In this document: piece by piece, positions 37,292 to 51,200 of the stretch | Position numbering within the stretch: the first letter of the stretch is position 1 | Layout of the letters: each line of letters begins with the position of its first letter | Assembly (NCBI GenBank): GCA_034509735.1 | Contig: JACGWO010000012.1 | Coordinates: 26,627,188-26,691,187 of the forward strand | DNA length: 64,000 bases | Direction of reading: 5' to 3' | Source: Sesamum alatum | Lineage: Eukaryota > Streptophyta > Magnoliopsida > Lamiales > Pedaliaceae | Notes under the pieces: generated by a model | Database searches by the model: none | Told to the model about the DNA's origin: nothing | The model's input: only the letters and a program-made list of their open reading frames with translations | Translations under genes and position numbers: made by a program

Positions 37292-38985
37292 CCCTCTAAA
37301 TGGACCGTAGCCTGCTCTTTTATGTACCTATCCATCGGATAGAAACTGAAATCACACAAGAGGATGGGAATCTTGACTGAGTAGAGAGACGCAAAAAAAC
37401 AACAAATAAAGTTTAACCACAGATCTATTTTGTAACCACAAATTGTTAAAAGAAACTACTTCACAACAGGAGATCAAGACTCAAGGATATAATAATCATT
37501 AACTCATTGATTCAGACAGAGTTCGCCACTTAACTTTGCAAATTCAATTGAACGAAAAGTGTATTTGGTGAAACTGAGAAAATGTCCATCTATAACACAT
37601 GATTTGAAATACACAAATTCATGCAGATTTTTTAAGTTGGCATGTGTAAGCATGACTTGTTTTCTTTTTCCCAAAATTCCAATTTTTGGAATGTACACTG
37701 TATAAAGTTAAAAACTTTTAATCCCATTCCAGTGCCTGCTCAACATTTACACCAAGTTGAGGTCTCAAATATATACTTGCTTATACCTCATAAAATCAAG
37801 AATTTCTACATCATACCCTGCTCAACGCACAAGAAGTGAATCAAATCCCCAAAACCAAATTAATTTAATATACGAACCTTAGACAAATCTAGTACCCAAT
37901 TTTCTCCAAACCACCTAACTTCCCATTGTTCATAAAAACTTCCGTGCAAATGAATTTGAAAACTCAAGTACCCATATGTATATCCAGTAAATAACATTAT
38001 TTTTCACACTGACATTTTCAAGAACACCCACATTGAATTTCCTCAAGACTAGTCAGTCCCGTTGACAAGAAATAAACCCGAAACCCATACGACTTCGCAC
38101 AGTCACGAACCAACGGTGATAACACAAAATCGTTAGCACTTTATTTCCCTTTCGCCAAAACAAACAGGAGAAAGAAGGGGTTTTGGGGGGCGTTAAAGAA
38201 GGAACAGGAAAGAGAACACACACACACACATATATATATATATAGGTAGAGAGAGAGAGAGAGGAAAAGAAATTACAGGGAGAAAGAGGAGTTGGTGTTT
38301 GCCTGAACAACAGCGCGAGCGAAGTGGCGAAGTGGCGAAATGGCTGCCCCACTTTCAATCTTCCGCTGACCCTCAAACTTACAGACAACTCTGTTTCTGC
38401 CTTTACCCAAACGGAAATTGGAATTCCGAATCTCATCCACATAAATTAATTATCAACAAATATAGATATAAACTTCTTAAAAATAATTCTGCACTTTATA
38501 AGTTTTTTAAAATAATAATAATAAAAATTTTGTCTCAAATCTGATAGTTAAGACAAAAATATCATGGAGAAAATGAGACCATACTAATGTAATTATATAT
38601 AATAATCACAATTCTTATAAAATAATAATAATAATAATTTTTACTTTTACTTTTGGGGTAGCAAGGCACTTTGTGTAACAACAACAATATTTTTTTAAAA
38701 GTGTATGTGTAATTTTTAAGAAAAGTATGACTCATTCGTGTAAATTATATTGATATTTTTTATAAATATATGTGTGAGTTGCAGAAACAATTTGTATAAA
38801 TTAACCAAATATGATAGGTATAAATATAATTATCCCTTTTATTTATATTTAAGTTTGAGATTATGAATGTGAAAGTAGCAACATGTGGTGGATAACTAAT
38901 TTAACAGATGTTCAAAATTCCACCCTTACATTATTTTCCTGCTGCACTTCTCTTATCACTTCACACTACACACAAGAATCCTCCA
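37292..38985. other. Bidirectional intergenic region between DUS and TAB2
   Basis: The left part is DUS 5' UTR, probably with a 5' UTR intron (an acceptor-like GAGCAG lies upstream of the DUS ATG). A (CA)n(TA)n(GA)n tract at 38218-38262 lies on the DUS promoter side, next to a GAAGTGGCG tandem at 38318-38341. 38600-38840 holds a MITE-end fragment that shares about 100 bases with 52510-52630 (TGTAAATTATATTGATATTT). The TAB2 promoter must lie within the last 150 bases or behind this fragment. No other gene is seen. Confidence 0.5.
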
Positions 38986-41353
38986 ATGGCTGCTCTAAGG
39001 CTCAGCTTCAACTCCACAAGAATCAAACACCCCATCACCAACTTCACTTCCCCTACCAAAATCCCATTTTCTGAGTTCTCCACACCCCACAAGAAGTTGA
39101 GGAATCTCCATTTTCCGCCACCTCTTTCAGTGTCTGAAAGCTCGGTTTCTTCCACCCCTTTACAGACTGAAACTGGACAAACTCTTCCTGATGATGCAGA
39201 AGAAGTCGACGCTGATGATGACCCCACGGCGGAGTTGTGCTATCTCGACCCGGAAACTGATCCCGAGAGCCTCACGGAGTGGGAGGTGGATTTCTGCTCT
39301 AGGCCGATTCTTGATATCAGGGGGAAAAAGATATGGGAGCTTGTCGTTTGCGATAATTCGCTTGCGCTTCAGTATACCAAGTATTTTCCTAACAATGTGA
39401 TTAATAGTATCACTCTTAAGAATGCTATTGTTGCCATTTGTGATGAACTAGGTGTGCCTTTACCAGAGAAGATTCGATTTTTCAGGTGGGTGTTTTGCTG
39501 TTTTTGTGCTTGTGTTTCTTCCATTGGTGTATTTTCTTTGGATTTGATCATGTATTTTTTTTCTTTTTTGTTTCTTTAGTTTCTTGGATTGATAATTTGA
39601 TATGTAGGTGAAGTGGATTGTTGTTTCATTTTGGTTGATCATGATGAATTTGTAGGTCACAGATGCAGACAATTATAACAAGGGCTTGTAATGAGCTTGG
39701 TGTACAGCCTATTCCAAGTAAACGGGTGCGTTTTCTTGATACGTGTTGTATTGTTATCCAACATTGTGGTGATTGATTAAGTTGTTGGATTTTCTGCAAG
39801 TTTCCATTCTCATCCTGTCAGTCAATTTAAGCTATTAGTAGCAGAAGTTAGATGATCAGATCAGGGGTTTAAAGCTTGTGGTGCTGCAATGCCAACATTT
39901 TAAATAGAAGGAGATGAGAATTTGGTTACCAGGTTTTACATGTCATTTCTTTTGTTGGTAAATCTAGGCTGTCCCATCGGTTAATATTGTGGATGAACGA
40001 TGTGGGAACACATTATTTGGATCTTGTGCTTCGAGAGTTAGCATTGAAGCCTCGGGAAAACTATAATGATGGAAAAACTATTCAAATTTGAATTTGGGGA
40101 TATTTATAATTTCAAATGAATACTTCAGCTCCTTGATAAAGTTCTATTGCAACCGATTTTAGATCCCAGGCTCATTCCATATCTAACAGTTGGTTCTTTT
40201 TTCCACACTCTTTCAGTGTTTATCACTACTTCTGTGGCTGGAAGAACGCTATGAAACTGTGTATACACGACATCCTGGTTTTCAGAAAGGGTCAAAGCCA
40301 CTTCTTGCACTTGACAATCCTTTCCCAATGGAACTTCCTGAGAATCTTTATGGAGAAAAATGGGCTTTTGTGCAGTTACCTTTTTCAGGTAAAAGGCATA
40401 TGCAGTTCACCGTGCAACTTACAAGATGTACTTCTCTTCTATCAAAACGTAGAAATTTTGATGCTTCGTTTGTGTTTTGTCAATAAACTCATGGTAGAGA
40501 GCTTGTTGACACTGTATTAAGACTGAAATTCTAGGTTCTTGTGTTAAAGCTTGATCGATTACTATTCAGCCTTTACGAAGTTTTATCTTCCAACTTCCAG
40601 CAACTGTTTATCAGACTATTGAAACCTCAACGTCATGTTTTAACATCATAAGTTAGTTACATTTATGTTCCTCCTCCGCTTGGAGGAAATGCATTTCATT
40701 ATCGTAGCATAATCTTGTTTTCTCTTCTCAGCTGTGCGAGAGGAGGTGTCATCTTTGCAGACTAGATTTTCTTTCGGTGCAAGTCTAGATTTGGATCTTC
40801 TAGGAATTGAGGTTGGTGAAGAGACATTAATTCCTGGACTTGCAGTTGCATCTTCACGAGCCAAACCATTAGCAGGTACGTACTTCATGAAGAGGATTCT
40901 TATAATCATGTCCCCTGACTCTGCGTGATCCCTTCAGATTTATGAGTTTAGTATGCCAGAAGCTTTACAACAATAAGTAGAGATCTTTCTGCAAGTCACT
41001 AAGTATATGCAATAGTTTCCTCTACATTTTATTCCTTATTTTCTGCACAAATTTCACAAAGCATCATAATGAACTTCTCATGCATCGGTGCAGCATGGAT
41101 GGATGGTCTAGAAGTCTGTTCGATTGAAGCTGATACAAGCCGGGCTCGTGTGGTTTTATCCGTTGGGATCTCAACACGCTATATTTATGCAACATACAAG
41201 AAAACGCCAGTGACTACTAGTGAAGCTGAAGCTTGGGAAGCAGCAAAAAAGGCGTGTGGAGGTTTACACTTTCTTGCTATTCAAGATGACTTGGACTCAG
41301 GCGACTGTGTCGGATTCTGGCTCTTACTAGACTTGCCGCCTCCACCTGTATGA
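38986..41353 (+). CDS. TAB2: TAB2 homologue, chloroplast RNA-binding translation factor
   Basis: TAB2/ATAB2 is a nuclear-encoded chloroplast protein that binds A/U-rich RNA and is needed to translate photosystem I (and in plants photosystem II) reaction-centre mRNAs. Five exons: 38986-39485, 39656-39725, 40217-40388, 40732-40875, 41094-41353. They total 1146 bases, 381 residues, with all phases correct. Residues 1-60 are Ser/Thr/Pro-rich and act as a likely transit peptide, followed by an acidic linker ([11 protein letters not shown]). The family domain runs from [20 protein letters not shown] through [51 protein letters not shown] and [15 protein letters not shown] to [12 protein letters not shown]. 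It is divergent from DUS and convergent with the left PHD gene, whose stop lies about 0.94 kb away. It is not part of the duplication, which begins 214 bases after its stop. Confidence 0.95.
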
Positions 41354-42289
41354 TCTTACAAGTACCATTTTCTTTGTACACTTTAATACTGAGCAAGAAT
41401 GCATACAAGTGAAATAGGTGGTTGAATTTGTCTGCCTAGGATGTTAAGGTGGTTCGTTTTGTTTCTTATTCTTTCATCCTGTTTAGTCTGGAATATTGTT
41501 GGCAGAGAGCATGAAAAGGAAAATTACCAGCAAAACGCAGATACAACGTGTATTTGAGGTTTCTCGATCAACATTAAATCGAAAAGGATTTTTGTGTATT
41601 TTATGCCTTTCGCATGTTATGACACAAAAATCGCACCAAGCTTGGTATATATAAAGAAATTACTGGATATATGCAATGGTCTTTCAGAGTGTTTGGAGAA
41701 ATTTCTAAGCAAAGTCAGAGAATTCGAAGAAAAGCTACTCCAAAATTTATGAAAATGGAGATTTACTTAAATGAGTGCTTCAAATGCAATTGAGAAGAAC
41801 AAAATTGGGATAACATTCCCAAGTTGAGTAGGAAATCCTTGCTTATTTGCAGTTCTCGTCCGCAGCTCATGAGATAAAAAAGGTACATGTCATTCCCAAT
41901 CGAATATCCTTTGAGACTTAAAACTATCCCTTCTCTAGGTGATATTCTTAGATACATGAATTCTATGACAGGCTAAGTACGAAAATGGCTGCACAAAATG
42001 ACTTCAAAATTCACCTGGAGGAACTGCAACACTTACTAAAAACATGAACTAACAAACACAGACTACTATTTGAACATAATCTGGTCGCGCAAGGATTAGC
42101 AGCAGGATGGTGAGAGATGGAATAGCTTGATCGAGCAAGCAAAATAGGAGCTCTTGCTTGAGGCTTCAGAGACCACAAGATGCAACTGGCTTTAAGAGAT
42201 TGGGCCCATAACAGAATTAGACAATCCCATTTTTATCACCGATCTTTCAATGCTTGCTCAAGAACTTGGCATCTATTGGAAAATCAAAA
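41354..42289. other. Convergent 3' region between TAB2 and PHD copy A
   Basis: It should contain both 3' UTRs. The left boundary of the segmental duplication is visible at about 41567: from ATCAACATTAAATCGAAAAG onward the sequence is repeated from 52913. No gene is seen. Confidence 0.6.
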
Positions 42290-45200
42290 TCAATGCTTTT
42301 GCTTCTGAGAAACAAAACGGATTCCTTGCTTCCCAAGTTCAAAATTCTTAGTATTTCCATCATCAAGAGCAATGCAGACCATCGACGTTCCCTCCAAGAC
42401 TTCCATTATTGTTCCCCTATGCCTGGAGGAATAAGAAAAGAGCAACACAATCAACATCCAACCAGCAAAGTATATCTCCAAGAACAGATTTTTGGTTAAA
42501 AAACTGAAAATGACGGGAGCTAGAACATTAATGCCACCCTTGGGGGCAAGGAATTCAAGCCTTGGAATGATATATCACTGAAATCATTTCAAATTGAAAC
42601 TAATCAGTCCAAATTCGATTTTGAAGCCCTCAAACCCTATGCTTCCAAACACAATAAAAAAGAATAAAAACTCCTACTAACAGCAATGAGATTTTCACCT
42701 TAACCCTTCAAATCTCAGGTAGCCTGAACGATTTTTATCTCACTTTTTCTTATATCCTCTTAACAATTTCTGATAGACGGAAAGGGAACTTGCCAGGTAC
42801 TGTTGGACGGCTGATGAATTTCCACTCTTTTCCCAGCAGCATCTTTGCCCAATTTCTGCAGTATCCAATTGGCATCGGTGAAATCCTTCATGGTGTTGTC
42901 TTCATGCCATTGGGATGCGTCTCCATCACCGAGTGCTGGTCTCCTCCGTTTTGACCTTTGACCCCTCGTATAAGTTATATCCTCCTTTCCAGAAAGAGGC
43001 AAGGGATTTTGATTTCCATTATTTGAATCACTAAGAACATTTTGATTTCCATTATTTGAGCTCCTGGGAATTCTAAACTTTAAATAAGGCTTGCGGTCCT
43101 TTGAAGATGCAGGTGACATGGAAGGCAAGCTACTATTGTCATCAATCATGTCACCAGAAACTGTAGGCCTATCTTCCCCATATTTCATTGAAGAATATTT
43201 GTTCCTCCTGTTAACTGGGACTTCCAATCCACTCCTGGCAGATGCACTGTCACCAGTACCTCTTGTTCCTAATAAAGAATGTGTATTTTGTGGAGAAACA
43301 GATTCCAATGCATCATAAGATTCTCCACCAGTAAGTTCTGAATTAAAGTTAGAAACTTCTGAGCTGACATTCTTGATCTTTATCAAATGGCCCTCTTTTT
43401 CTCGTAACTTGGAACTTTTCACTGGATCAGCATGATCTATTTTATGACCTGCAACTTAAAATACAAATACGCCGCTCAACAAGGAAATACAAAGACACTA
43501 TTCACAAGATGACAATGGCAACTCACAGTACAGCCATTTCTATAACTCGCATGCATACCCTTTTGATCCCCATTTTAGTTGCAGTGTCAGTCATTCCAAT
43601 GTACTCATGATGTTTCAGTTGACTTGTATCCTCACTTCCTACTGAAAATTGTTTAGAACATACTACTACATTGTCACTGGGTTCAGAAAAAAATATTACC
43701 AGCACAGTCTGGGATTTTACCTCGAAGCATAATGATATTTTCAAAATTAAAAATAAACATCTAAGTTACATCCAAGTTTAATGATTTCGCTTTCATCTCT
43801 GGAATCATTCACGCTAACATGCTACGACCATCTCTCTTTCCTTCTCGCCTAAGTTTAATTTGACGTTGCATTAAACTAGTCAAGCCACTTCATCAAAGGT
43901 TACGTTTCTGTAGATAATACATTATATCCAACGGATAACGTAAAGGGAGTATATCAACCAAATTGAAACTAATCAAGGACAAAAATTAAATTCCAAGGAC
44001 TTCAAACTCTCAGAATTTTGACCATAAAGGTTAGATTCCATTTACAATTTTGCTTAACTGGATAAGTTTGGAGCAGAAACAGATTTTTAAGATGAAGTAC
44101 AATCCACAAGCATGTATTCTTACATATCACTACCTAGTGAAAATCAAGTACCAAACAGTATAATTACCAAAAAAGAAGAAGTACCAAACAGTATACAGCT
44201 AATAATAACTACTATTTTGTATTGCTACTGCACCTTTTCATTCCGACTGGATAACAAACCCAAAAGCACTCATGTTTTATGTAACGAAAAAGAAAGCATA
44301 TATTCACCCAAAGTTTAACAGTTAAAACAAGAACAAATACATCCATATAGCACATAGGAGCACATACCATTTAACGCGGTCAAATTGGGCCCCTGTTTAC
44401 AGCTTGAAGCTTCAGATCTTGGAGGACTATGCATATTTCTATTTCGCCCACCCAAATGTATGACAAGCTTTGGACCCTGTGCACTCTTCAGAATATTGGT
44501 TCCACTGTCCTCCCCATTAGTCAAACTGTAAGGTTTACTACTCTTTATTTTGATAGTCCTGGATGTCTTAGCTCCACCAACTGTTACAACTTCGTCAACA
44601 TACTTGCGTTTAGGGGGTCCTGCCTCATTAACTGAACATATGCCTTCATTTAAGATTGCAGCAACAGGAGAGGAAGCAGCAGGTTCGCCAGAAAATTGAA
44701 TTTCTTCATTCTTGTTATCACTACTATTGTATCCAAAGAATGGGCCATCAGCGTGTCCTCCAACACCTTGGTATTTGTCAGATCTACTGATAGAAGGTGT
44801 TTCATTTCCCTTTTTCTTGGCATTCTTCTTTGACGACTTTTTTCCATGTTCTTTGCTCTTTCTTGGTGATTTATCGTCCAACCCTTTAAGAGAAAACTTC
44901 AAAGAGCGGCTGTATTCATTCTTTAACAAAATAGGAACGCTCTCTTCATCATCTGAAAAAGGTGAAATGTCAAAAATTTCTTCCTGTGCTGGCAACCCAG
45001 CAGCTGCCCTCAAGCTGGCTATCAAATCCCTATCAGCTTCATCTCTCCGTTTCCAAAGCTCCTGAACAGCCTCCTCAAGATTCCTAACCTGGTACAGGAG
45101 AGAGATTGAAGGAAAAACTGAAACATAGACAAAGAGAGGGTGCATGAATGGAGCAACATTTGCCAGGGGAGATTCTAGAACTTCTCGAGTAATTAAAAAT

Positions 45201-48200
45201 ATGGTTGGAGCTCCATTTTTGGTAAATAAGATCTCAGACAGGTGGTTTTGTACTGGTCCAGACTCCAAAGATGCAAAAAGACTAAGATACTACTCTCAGC
45301 TGCTTTCCAATGACTTAGGGAGTGTTTGCGAGAGCTTCTACTTTTAAAGAAGTAATTTTCGTAGAAAAAGTTGGAAGTTGTAGCAGAATTAAAAGTGTGT
45401 AGTGTTTGTAAAAAAAAGTAAAAAGCAGATGAAAGCTAAATTGGTAGTGTTTGGGAGAAAAGCACTTCTAAAACACGTTTAATTTATTAATGACCATTTT
45501 GTCCCCATGTATTAAACAGATGCTATTTTGCCTTAATATTTACACTTATCTCTTGATTATAATAATTTATTTTTCTAAAAGATAATAATTTTTATTTCAA
45601 TTAGTATATCTCATATTTAATTTTTTACAAAATGATTATAACTTATATTATTAAAATATTCAATATTAATAGAAAAACTAGATGTTTAGTTCAATAATGT
45701 TCCTATTATGTAATATAATTGTTCATTCGTACAAAATAAATAAACTAACAATATTGACAAAATAATTATTATTTTTTAATTAATCCTAGCAAGTTAATTT
45801 GTATTTTTCTATGATTTAGGAATAATATCATATAATATAGAAAACAAAATAGTAAAATTTTAAAATATTAAACTTGTGAAATTATAAATTTTGTTAGTGA
45901 TAAATTATTCAAATTATTTAAAATTTCTAACATCAACTTTAGATGACCAATTTTGAAAATACATTAAAAATGATAAAATCGAATTAAAATTATTATAATG
46001 AGGGTAAAGTAGTCTAAAAAGAAGTTAAATTTATTTACAAAAAAACCAAAGCAGCTAGAAGCACCCCCTAAGGTGCTTCTACCTTTTGGCTTAAAAGTGC
46101 TTTCTGTAGCAGTTTCAGAAGCAGGAAGTTGGCATCCCAAACACCTCAAAAGTGCTTTTCAACTTCCAGAAGCTGAAAAGCGCTTTTTCAAAGCGCGCGC
46201 AAACACTCCCTTAGTGTATCTTTATAGAAGGGAATCCACGTCTGTTTAGGGGATATTGCTGAAGTAATAGTTGCATTTGGTAGAAAATCGGCATATCTCA
46301 CCTCTCTTTCATGCAAGGGATAAGAATTGTTTAGGATCAACCTTGAGTACTCACAAAGAGATTGCAAGCAATTTTTATGTAACTTATTCATGTCTTTTTA
46401 GGGCTTCTTGTCCTCTTCCTTGTAAATCAACTTTCATTATTAATTATTATTTTTTCAATATAACCTATATATGTGCGTACAAATATGTATATAATATGCA
46501 TGGAATACATTTCTTAGAACCAATCATGCAAGAAAGCGCACCTGGCAGCATTCCCCGCGGCATGCAGGACAAACATATTGGAGATTTCCATCAACTTGAA
46601 ATTGCATGTATTTTGCATCACTGGAAAATTGTCACCAATATAATTAGAAAAGAGTCAAAATCTAGTGAAGAGCTACCGGCTACGTGTTAAGGTCAGATAT
46701 GGTCGAGTCTCTGGTTAAAAAAGCAAAAATGATGTACAAATTAGACAAAAACATCTCAAAAGAACAAGCTTAATAATGTCATACAAGTTCTGGTCTATTA
46801 TTGGTGGTGTGAGTTATAGAACAAACTCGTATAGGTCAAGGCCGAGGGATTGTGTGGTAACTTAGGTGAAATACAGAGGGCCAAGAGAAACAAAAGTTTT
46901 AAGTTGTCACTTCTTAAACCTGCAACTCCAGTCAAAGAGATACAAGCACATTAGCCGGCTGACGATGTCAAATAGAGATAGAGATGAAGGAGACAGTAGG
47001 ATAACTTGAACTAGTAAGGTCATGTCTGTGTTTGGTAAGGTCCATATCCAATTAGGTGGGGACAAGTATTGCTTCGCAAAGCTGCTCCTAGCTTGGTGTG
47101 CAAAAAATTGGCACTAATCTGGATTTACTTTCTTTCAGTATGTTCTAGGATTGAGTGTAATGCGCCTTCTCTCTCCCAACCAATTTTTAATCTCCTTTTA
47201 TTTCTGAGGTCTGCTTCTCTTTTTAGAAACAGTCCTTGTTGCTCGACCAAGCAAAAAATGTATTCATATCAGTTCAGAAATCAGCCGGCCAAAGTACGGC
47301 TGTAAGAAACCTATTTTTATAAATCTTGCTCCCCCTATTCCAAATTGGATGTTCCTATTTCCTTTGTGGGATGTCCAAAATTAATATCTCACTTTCTAAT
47401 CAGAAAAGTCTTTCCAAAAGTACCCTCTTCCATAAAGTAATAATGTGAAGCTACTCTCTCCCCACTACTTTTGAGCATAAAACTGCAAACTACCTTAAAC
47501 TGTAACGTTTTCAAGTCTCATGTAAAACTTCAGAAGGGCACATTGAACGGGATGATTAAGTATTGTCCCTTCCCGTATTAGCTAGAATACGTTATACACA
47601 TCCAATCTTATTCTTTTAATATTCGAGCAGTTGCAGTTGTCAGAAACTAAGGAAATGAAAAGGGTTCTTACTTCTTCCGGATAAATAGGGAAGCAAGAAA
47701 ATCTGTATGGCTTGACAGAAACCACAAATGCCCCTACCACCAACAAAGAGGAGGCAAGCAAGAAAAGTCTCTCAATCTGGTTGCTTAAAATTCAACGTGC
47801 TCGTTCGAACAGTATTTCTAAGATGAAGAGATACCAACAAGTAGCATTTTACTTCTAACTTCTAAGCAAGACAAAATCAACTTTTAACTGTTTGAATTAA
47901 AAATCATCACAGCTACATGGCACTAAAATAATTCTCAAAAGAACAAGTAACTCAAAATATAAATCTGACGGTAACTTCACAAGGTAATAGCAAAGCAGAG
48001 CCAGACACATTAGTGCTGAACTAGAGTTCCCCTACATACAGCTTAAAACTTTTTTGAAGTTGAGTATTGTTCTTTAGAACATAAATAGCAGACAACTCGA
48101 AGTTTATACCTGGTCACATACCAGAAAGGACAGTGCAATTATAAGAACTTGACAGAACCTACATACAAAAAAAGTAAGGAACAGGAACTAGAGAAAAACC

Positions 48201-51200
48201 TGATTCCATCACAGGGACAGTGCACCCAGCGTTCGCAGATATCACAGCAAACCATAGGAGTTGACTCAGAATCTCTATAGACCTGCAGTGTTTATATTTG
48301 AAATTAATAAGTAATTCACTGGTGCAGCTTCAACAAGCTGGTATTTCACTCATTCATGTCATGCATGGGGATAACTTCTTGCAAAGGCAATCTGAGACAC
48401 AAATAAATAAACTAACAAGTCAGGCACTAAATTTTACCTTCAAACAAACAGGGCAGTAATTTCCCTTAACAAACAATCTTCCACAAGCATCACAACACGT
48501 ATACCCCAAAAACCACCTGCAGCATTTCAGATTGAAGTCAATGAGAAATGGAATGCTTTCCATTTGCATCATTCTTTTACTTTTCTTTTCTGTTTTCCTT
48601 TTCTTTTTGCGTGGGGGTTTGGAGGGTGTATTTTCTCACATTAAAAGTTTAAAAAGTACAATCAACCTCCTTGCAACCATAATTACTGATCTAATAAATG
48701 CTGAACGTAACAATTTATTCATCAATCAGAATTTTCTGTAAGAGAACATCTCCAATTTCTTTATTAAGTAGGTACATCCACATTACATGAAACGACAACA
48801 GACATGTATGAAATCATCAAACCAACTCAGGATAATGTTAGTAGAAGCAGGTTAATCGTAACAAAACCACAAGAGATGCTACATCCAAATCCCCTAACAT
48901 GCATAAAAGCACATAATAAATAGCAAATAGAAAATTCCAAGACAATGAGGGAGTTGAGATCCGTGTTATAAAGGTACCATTCTATAATCCAACAGCAAAC
49001 AGTTGCCAGAACCACCAAAAGAATTGCAAGACATGTAAGACAAAGCATAACTAGAATTTAGTGCTCAAAACCCATACCTTAAACTTAGGCCATTCCCAGG
49101 GACAGAAGAACCACAGCTGTGACACTTTGTATGTTTTGGACATAAATAAGGCCCATGGCCAACATTCTACATATGTTACAAGAGAAAGATATGAGTTAAC
49201 TGATTGTCGGGTACAATCACAACGATAAGAAATCCACAGTGCACCTTATGTGGAGGTTGCTGACAGTAGCAGTGGTATGCGCCATCACACCTTTTACAGA
49301 ACATAAACTTATTTGGATCTCCAGTTCTTTGACAGACCTAAAGTAACCACAGTGCAAAGACGCATCAAGGTGAGGATAGGAAGCAGCATCATTTCATCAA
49401 CCTCCAAAAATTATCGAAGGCTAGATGGGGATAACAACCAGCTATTCTATCAAACAAATGTTAACAACAAAGTGTCCTCACACATGCCACTAATAGCGAA
49501 ACCATTCCTGAAATTAAATATTAAGATAGTAACAATGAAATTTGGTCTCCATGTACTTCTCCTTTTTTCCTGCACATGGGAGCATGTATTTGCCTCTTCA
49601 TGTATGCCTCATGCTTAATTATCTCCAACTAAACTTCTCATATCACAATCTTTGAACATCAGTGCATATCATTACTCAATTATGGCGCAATGCCACTTTC
49701 TTTGAACAAGTTACTTGAAAATTTTGGCAATACAGTAATTTCTCAAATGATATTATCATCTCCAACCGACAAATTTGTAATTACACTCATTTTCTGTAGA
49801 ACCTTCATTCAGATGTGATTAACAATAGAATAGAATATTGCCCCGAAATCATACGGAATAAAATGTCAGATATCACGATCTCACAGAAAGAATAACTTCA
49901 CTATAGTAAATAAGATATCTATATTACCTCACATATTCTGCAAAAGGGGCAAGTCCAAGAACTCCAATGAAAAAGATCTGTTACAAAGATTTCGTTAGTA
50001 AATGTACAAGCATTTAATCAGTAACTTGTTGGAGCCACAAAACTCAAAAGGACCTCTATTTTGAGACCAAGCTTTAAGACAGCTCCCATGATACTTCTTG
50101 CCACAACTATTGCAAGATAGCATCTTCCTTGCCCTTTCACTTCCTTCATTGTCCCCAGAATAGCACAGCCTGCACATTACTTTGGCATTAGATTGGCCTT
50201 GCTCTTCTCCAGCAGCATCTTTCGCGGAAACCTGCTTGATAACTAAATTGATAAGAACCTCAAAGCATTTAATAGCCGAATAATTAAAGCTCACTTTGTC
50301 TTTCCATGGTATCATCCATACACATGCATGAGAAAAATTCCAAATGCATTACATAAAGAAAATTTTGAGATAGTAAAACTAAGCATCATCATCAATTATG
50401 TGGGTTCCAACCCAAGAACATGTGTACATGCTCACAGGCATTGGTACGTATTAAATTATATATATACCAAAATATTAATAAATGCCATGAGCTGGTCTTA
50501 CTAAAAGGATCCACGGGGCATATAGAAATGAAAAGCACGTCATCCATAATAGTCATTCTCATTGATACAGTACAGGTGCTAAATTGACTCCATCTCTGGC
50601 AGGCAAAGGAGTGATTTGAGCCAAATCTATCTAAATATTGAAGTAATCAACTACCATAGTGTAAAAAGCAATCGTACAACATCAACAATACCCATTATGT
50701 GTCATCTCCGGCACTGTTATGCCTTCTAAAATGCAGAGCCAATGTAAATAAAATCAGTAAATGCATCAAGTCCCCTAAAACTTCTTCCTCAACAAACCTA
50801 AAGGTCTTAAATTTGGTCAGCAAGCTGAAATTTACTGAAGCACAAAAGAATAAAATCCCCTGGCAGAACAAAACGAGTAAACTCAAGCACTTGAAATGTT
50901 TGAGCCATCACACGCGACTAATTCCCCCCCCCCCCCCCCCCCACGAATTTAAACAGAAAACACAGAATGTCAACCAAAATGAGCAATAAGAATAGCAGCT
51001 CACAAGAAGCCTTACCACTAGATCACCAGACTCAAACTTCCTCGCGTAATCCTCGGCCACCATTGACTCAGCAGCAGCTTGTTTCTGCAGCGCCGCCCTC
51101 TTCAGCTGGGCTGAAGCTGCAGACGCAGCCGCCTCCTCACTCCCAACCCCCACAGCAGAAACTGCCGAAAATTGAGGCGGCGGCGGTGGAGCGGCAATAA

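Noticed and set aside
38053..38442. 129-codon minus-strand frame upstream of DUS
   Set aside because: It is driven by CA/TA/GA microsatellites (runs of YIYIYVCVCV) and lies in the 5' UTR or promoter of DUS.
42760..43422. PHD copy A exon 11 frame ending in VPFPSIRNC as the protein C-terminus
   Set aside because: The copy B donor, the matching phase of the last exon and the conserved FVSQKQKH end show that the frame is spliced at a GC donor instead.
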